Part shown: piece by piece, positions 58,589 to 64,000 of the stretch
How positions within the stretch are numbered: position 1 is the stretch's first letter
Layout of the letters: every line of letters starts with the position of its first letter
Assembly: GCA_025766275.1 (NCBI GenBank)
Contig: JAFKAC010000003.1
Span: forward strand, 496,001-560,000
Source of the DNA: Lactarius indigo
Taxonomy: Eukaryota > Basidiomycota > Agaricomycetes > Russulales > Russulaceae
Direction of reading: 5' to 3'
Length of the DNA: 64,000 nt
Position numbers and translations under genes: made by a program
The notes under the pieces: model-generated
What the model was told of the DNA's origin: nothing
Database searches by the model: none
What the model saw: only the letters and a program-made list of their open reading frames with translations

Positions 58589-59603
58589 ATGGGCGCTCCG
58601 AATGCATCGTTGTCATCCGCGGCCACCAGTCATAATGCTCACTATTCTATCCTAAATAAGAACGAAGTACCTCACCCACGTTTCGGAATGACATTGGAGG
58701 GAACAACAATAACTTTCACGGGGCTGAATACAAGAGTTTTATTTGAGGTGCGCTTGCATCACGCTCTTACCTTGAAGCCCAGATTGATCTCTACCTGATA
58801 CCATCAGACAAAGATTACCTTTTTTTTTTTGTTCTGACCTATGTCCTATCCATTAGCTTTTTCAAAGGCACTACAGTTATAGAGTGAGATAAATGGCTGG
58901 TGTTCATTTTGCTCGTCATTGCACTGGGGTCACGAAATTCTTCGGCGCCTAGTCGGCAGAAGTACACTTGGGACTCCCATTTCTTGCCTAGCCGTGTGAA
59001 TGGATGTAAGAAGGTACACCCTCGTTTTAAACGCAGATTCAGCCAGGTAACGGGGTACCTGCATCCGCAAGAATAGATACCTTATCTGTGACTCTCCTCT
59101 CACCAAAACCGAGGGCGCCGCTGTCATTCTGTTATAACTACTTCGCCTCGGAGATCTCCGATCGTGCTGCGGTAGCTGCGTGAGTATCTGTACCCATCTT
59201 TGGAAACTGTCTAGCCTTGGCGATAACATACGCCCGGTCGCACTCCGGATGATATGGCGCTAGCGCGGACCGACAACCTATGAGGACCTTCTCGTTAGCG
59301 AGTTCGTCACTCTTCAGCGTCGGAAGCAACACCATCTATAGTCGGTCGCCTCGTCATGGGGAACAACCTCCCATTACAGCAGATCGATCAACGGACTCGT
59401 GATCAAAACACCTTTGTATCCGTGCCTCCTCGGAAAGGTAAATCGTTGCATAAGTCCGCTTCCGATGCGAAGGTACTATGGCCTTCCCCGCCCCACCGGC
59501 TGTTGGCTTTATTTGTTCTCAAGGCCAACTTATAAGACGCAAAGCTTCATCTCCGAGTCTGCGAAGCCACCCCAAGCCCTTGTTGATCCTCCTCGAAACT
59601 ACC
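58589..59603. other. Intergenic region between kinase and DUF6534 gene
   Basis: About 1 kb without a supported gene. Frames at 58589-58798 (+) and 58930-59229 (-) have no recognisable domain. A run of eleven T lies near 58820. Confidence 0.45.
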
Positions 59604-61555
59604 ATGAGCGTAAATCCCGACGTGAGATTCACATTGGGCGCGGTACTGGGTGGCGGATTCCTCTCCGCAGCGCAAGTACTTTCCGATGATCTGTGACCAC
59701 CGCTCACTTCCCTTCCTTTCAGTTTGTCCGGAACCCTATGCATTCAGGCGTTTCTCTATTTTCGGTGTTACCCGAAAGACCCGATACATTTGAAGACCTT
59801 GGTACGTCGCTCCTGGATTCATGCATATATATATCTTCGCACTGATCCTAAAACATAGGTCGCACTAGTCTGGCAAGTCCCGCGTGGCTTGGGGGTTAGC
59901 GCAAACTAAGCCCAGTCCTTTGTGTGGCGCAGGGCCATGGACACTGCGCAAACATGTTGTATCGTCATGTTGTCGTATCAATACATGATCCTCAACTTTT
60001 CAAGACCTGAGATGGCCGACCATATATTCTGGTACGACTCTAAACTCTTTGTTTCACACATGAGGATGACCCCTCCTCCCACCGCATAGGACTGTCGTGG
60101 TACGTCACTTAGCGACTAAGATCCGCCGAGAATCGTCCTCATAAGTCTCTGCAGGCTGCTATAATCTTCACCGTGAGTCCGCTGTCTGATCAAATATCTA
60201 CTGATATAAACCCAGAAATTGGTTGAAGGCCGTTTCAACGTTTACAGTCAATGGGTAGGTTTCTTGAGTAATAAGGCCGAGATGTTTGGCTCAAGTTTGA
60301 GAAGGTACTCTGCCCACAGGGTTCACAAATGTAGGAGCGGATATCATCTATCGAGAATCCCTTACTGAGGAAACCTAGTAAGCCAAGGAAATTGGTGGCT
60401 AACAGCACCCACAGTGAGTCGAAACATACTATTCTGAGCGGTTGTTCACATCTATCAGGTGCTATGCTTGGCAACCCGACTTAGTGCGTAGAACTTGTTG
60501 GCTCATGCACAGTACTTACTGAGATCGCACAAGCCCTCGCTATAAGTAAGTCCCAAACACCATTTGTAGAGAACTAGTACTAAGGTGCTCATGCCGGGGC
60601 AGTTACTGGTCTCGAGATGTATGCAATTTACAAGCTATCCGTCTCTCGTTGGTTGACTGCTTGCTAGGTTACGCCTTCAGAGTTTTTTATTATACAGACA
60701 ACAATTGGGGGTAATCAAAACTAGCCTAGTGCACAGCAGCTGCTCACGATCAGTTTCGTATAGCCACTGTTGACCACGGGACTTGCACTCTCCGCTTTCA
60801 CGGACGTTATCATTACAGCTGGCCTGTGCCATTACTTGCGCACCCTCGATCAGGGGCTGAACCAAACGAAGAAGATGTTGTCTATGATTGTCAGCTTTGC
60901 CGACAATAATGGCGCCTTGACATGGTCCCTCGGCTTTTTTACCACCGTCAAAGAAGGTTACTGACTTGTATTGTTTGTTACCAGCCTGGTTGCTCTTGCG
61001 TCCCTAATTTGTGTGCGCATGAATTCCGCTTTCTTTGCTATTTCTGTTGATCTGTCGGACGATAGTGGGTTGTGATGCCCACCAAATTGATCTACCTTGG
61101 TCTTCACTTCACGATTGGGAAATGTGAGTGCTGCGTTCCTCGCATTGGAATAGTCTAAGCCGAGAACTTCTAGGCTATTCGAACTCCCTTCTAGCGACGT
61201 ACGTCTTCACTAGATCTTCGTCGACCAATAGACCTAACTGACATCTTGGCGATAGCCTGAACATGCGCCACTATGTCAAGAGTACTGCAATCGCCACGCC
61301 AGAAATCGTCAACGTAATGGGCCCCGGCCCCCCGTCCTGGCGTTCTTCGACTTCATTCCCCATGGTAGATCGGCCACGGGGGCAATGGTCCGACTTCGAA
61401 ATCTGTGATGTACCGGGAATCGGAGCAGCAGGAGTGAGCCCCATGTAATATTATCAGTGCTTCAGTGCGCTGACATCGTTTCCAGCAACTTGAGATCAAA
61501 GTTGACAAGACAGTTCACTATGACTGACGCCAGTGCGGTCTCGTATTTAACCTAA
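59604..61555 (+). CDS. DUF6534 multi-pass membrane protein
   Basis: Integral membrane protein of the large basidiomycete DUF6534 family, probably with seven TM helices; function unknown. The start gives MSVNPDVRFTLGAVLGGGFL (first TM). Small exons follow: AFLYFRCYPKDP and HLKTL, then MDTAQTCCIVMLSYQYMILN and FSRPEMADHIFW, YSAHRVHK, SQGNWWLTAPT, VLCLATRLS, LALSAFTDVIITAGLCHYLR and LNQTKKMLSMIVSFADNNGA. The C-terminal exons hold MRHYVKSTAIATPEIVNVMG, GPGPPSWRSSTSFPM and the family tail VDKTVHYD. The tail DASAVSYLT follows after one extra base near 61526, giving the stop at 61555. At least ten short exons. The gene follows the kinase on the same strand. Confidence 0.75.
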
Positions 61556-63635
61556 TACTGGAGCAATAATGTCACACCCTCTCTGGGCTGGACGTTGGTC
61601 AACTGTACGAAGACCATATACTGTATTGACTCGACGAGATAATTATGGAAATCGATCAGAGTGCTTGGTGTAGTCACCCAAGGTACTCACCAACGGTCGA
61701 CATTTGGGCCCTGCCAAGACCCGCTCCCATGTTTTTTTTGGGATACCATCACTGGCACGTGTTGTGAGACGCAAAATGTGAGAGTTGCAAAACACAGTTT
61801 GTTAAGAGTTCGGAAGCCCTTCAGTTTTTGTCCTTCAGTGATACAATAGATAGGTATTAGTATTGAAGGAAATCACAAGAAAAGGGATGGAAGGTATGTC
61901 TTTGCCTTGCGATTTCGCAAGCATTGTGCTGTACAATGCGAATTCCGAGAAATGTCATCTCGGCTGAACCTGGTATTGCACCCCATGGTTCAGAAACATC
62001 AGTGCATGATACACTATCCAACCCCATCCTCTGAAATTTACTATCGACCGGTGTACTTTGAAGGGAGGGGCCGGACAATAGAGACTTAACCATAAAAAGA
62101 TAATTTTATTATCTTTGTGACGCTGTTGTCTTAAACGTTGATCTTGCAATGAACCCGACCACGTCGTCGATCAACCCATAAAATCAGTGCCCAGAAGTTG
62201 TGCAGCCGCGGAGGCCATGTGGAGAAAATGTGGAATCCTCCAGTATGGTGGATGTGAACGTTGTGGACCCCCGAGACGAAGTATGCAGGCTGCGCATTGA
62301 CAGACGGAAAGAAAGTATCTACTTACAGTCACCCGCGCAATTCAATATCATACTTAACCTATATCATCATATCTTCTCGATTTCCACCTGTGACTAAAGG
62401 TCCACGAACTAATCAAGCAGGGTTTAAGGCGACGAAGTCGACCCCCGGTACAAAAACTGCATACTAACAGATTGACCGGCTTGGCGGACCGGATGGAAAC
62501 GGGCTTTCAGAGTGAGTGCTTCGTCTGTCCTCCTCACCACACCTGTTCGCGACCTACCATCCCCACGCACGCCCTCCCCCGTTTCCGTGCGGGCGGTCTG
62601 TGCTCCCCCTTTTCGGGCAGATAGGCATGTGAATACCGGGGTACAAGTCACATTCCCCATTCCCCTTGTTGCTGCCCGCCCCTCACCACCGTGACATTGG
62701 CACAAAGGGTGTAAGGGGGCGCCCCCTCGAAGACAAAAAATGTGAATATAGTTTATGTAATATATGTTAGCTAACACAGATATTTTGCCGAGCAACCTGT
62801 CATTTGAATGTGCTACTGTAAGTTACGCGAGCAACCTGTCAGCACAACTGTCAACAACGTGTCAAAAAAAAACCGTTAGCTGAGCAAGATGAAGACTTTT
62901 ACCCAGGACCTTTACACAAAGATCAAGATTAATGATTCAAGAACGAAATATTTTTGTCCAGCCCTACCCCTTCATAGTGTACCCACAATGAAGATACAAG
63001 CAAATCAGTGGATTTATGCGATAGCGTTAGATGTTTTTCATCGCTTGACTGCGGGTTTACCGTCTTCTCCATTCCGACCAGTTGTATTACCTAACGCTCT
63101 CCTCAGCTCGAGGCAGTCACGAGGTCGACGGCGTGTAACTTACAGAAGTCACGAGTCGGAGTGGGTGTACTCCGTAATCTGTCTGTCGACGGTGATTTGA
63201 CCGGCGTCCTTCGTCCTTCCCACCACTTCTGGGCCGCAGTAATGCATGGCGTTCATCTTGACGTTCATTCCGGTTACCCCGGAAGCTAAAAGAGGCTTGG
63301 CGCTGTCTCGTGACCATGCTGTGCTAGCATGGATTGGAGGCCCCGTGAGCAATGACACCATGATGACAGTCGTTCAAACGTTCAACAGCCACCTGATCCA
63401 ACGGGTCCTACTCCATTCCGCCACTAAATCGGGCGACAGCCCTAGACGCCAGAATATAATGGAGCCCAAGGTTTATTGTGTCGTACAAGCCCCTTACAGT
63501 TGTCATCCACCTCAGTACGTATTGGGTGTGTGGGGGATCGGCTCGCTCGGCTCCAATTTTGCTGACGAAGCCTTCATGCAGGTTCGCTAGCGTTCGTCGT
63601 TCTCCTCACCCACCCCATCACTGTTGTTCTAGTCA
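61556..63635. other. Intergenic region upstream of the F-box gene
   Basis: About 2.1 kb without a supported gene. It contains several A/T-rich runs and a poly-A stretch near 62865. The 114-codon frame at 63246-63590 ends close to a possible intron before 63633 but has no recognisable domain. A repeated gagcaacctgtca occurs at about 62793 and 62828. Confidence 0.45.
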
Positions 63636-64000
63636 ATGGAGGAATCTACTATTTTTCCTGGAGAATGGTCTGTGCAGATTGCCAGCCGTGGAGAATTGGA
63701 GGTTGGACGGGCCTATGAAGGGCTGTGTAAGTCATCTGCAATGTCCTTTTGGACACTCATTGAACGGTGTTGGCAGGCAAATTCTCTGCGATCGAGGTAC
63801 TCCCCGAAGACGTACTCCTCGAAATATTTGACTTCTACAAGCTAGCCTCCGCTAATCTTTCATGGGGATGGCACGAGCTTGCTCACGTGTGCCAACGATG
63901 GCGTTGCATCATTTTTTCCTCGCAGTGCAGATTAGGTCTGCGGCTTCTCTGCACATACGGGACGCCGGTCAAAAATACTCTTGATTGTTGGCCAACCTTT
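63636..64000 (+). CDS. F-box-like protein, 5' part (runs off the window)
   Basis: F-box proteins are adaptor subunits of SCF ubiquitin ligases; this type is highly expanded in Agaricomycetes. Exon 1 (63636-63726) begins MEESTIFPGEWSVQIASRGE. A canonical gtaagt intron (63727-63776) joins it in phase to KFSAIEVLPEDVLLEIFDFY, the F-box core (LPxDVLLEIF). It continues WHELAHVCQRWRCIIFSS and LRLLCTYGTPV, typical of this family's helical continuation. The frame is open to the last base. The true start could lie in an upstream exon. Confidence 0.65.

Overview
The window looks like a nuclear contig from a filamentous basidiomycete, probably an Agaricomycete of polypore type. Genes are broken by many short GT-AG introns of about 45-65 nt. 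Family content fits as well: tandem P450s, a Goodbye-NACHT-ankyrin STAND protein, a DUF6534 membrane protein, a Zn2Cys6 factor of basidiomycete type and an F-box protein. The species cannot be named from sequence alone. No rRNA, tRNA, CRISPR array or intact transposon was seen.

Layout. (1) 1-16.5 kb: four tandem cytochrome P450 copies on the + strand sharing one seven-exon plan, each carrying frameshifts, separated by partly duplicated spacers. (2) 17.3-21.5 kb: a NOD-like STAND gene with about 13 ankyrin repeats. (3) 22.7-38.4 kb: an accessory region with a ricin-B-like beta-trefoil protein and an inverted fragment of it, three copies (A, B, C) of an unrecognised small-protein family, a roughly 2.8 kb segmental duplication carrying copies B and C, a two-domain LysM secreted protein, and a truncated NDR-type kinase fragment. 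(4) 39.6-61.6 kb: a mostly conserved block with MPP-alpha, a coiled-coil protein, histone H3, a DUF2235 hydrolase, a Zn2Cys6 transcription factor, a CDP-alcohol phosphotransferase, histidyl-tRNA synthetase, a small ankyrin protein, a CDK-like kinase and a DUF6534 protein. (5) 63.6 kb to the end: the start of an F-box protein.

The most striking global feature is a strong bias toward single-base insertions inside otherwise conserved exons. I count about 35 apparent +1 events and very few -1 events. They hit tandem P450 copies but also genes expected to be essential, such as histone H3 and MPP-alpha, while the phosphotransferase gene at 51.9-53.7 kb reads cleanly through 11 exons. An insertion-biased, incompletely polished long-read assembly is the simplest explanation, so every pseudogene call based only on frameshifts is provisional. 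The kinase fragment and the inverted ricin-like fragment are broken for other reasons (truncation, heavy divergence).

No single pathway links the genes. The left half is accessory: oxidation, non-self recognition, chitin binding and lineage-specific proteins. The right half is largely housekeeping: mitochondrial import, chromatin, phospholipid synthesis, translation and cell-cycle kinases.
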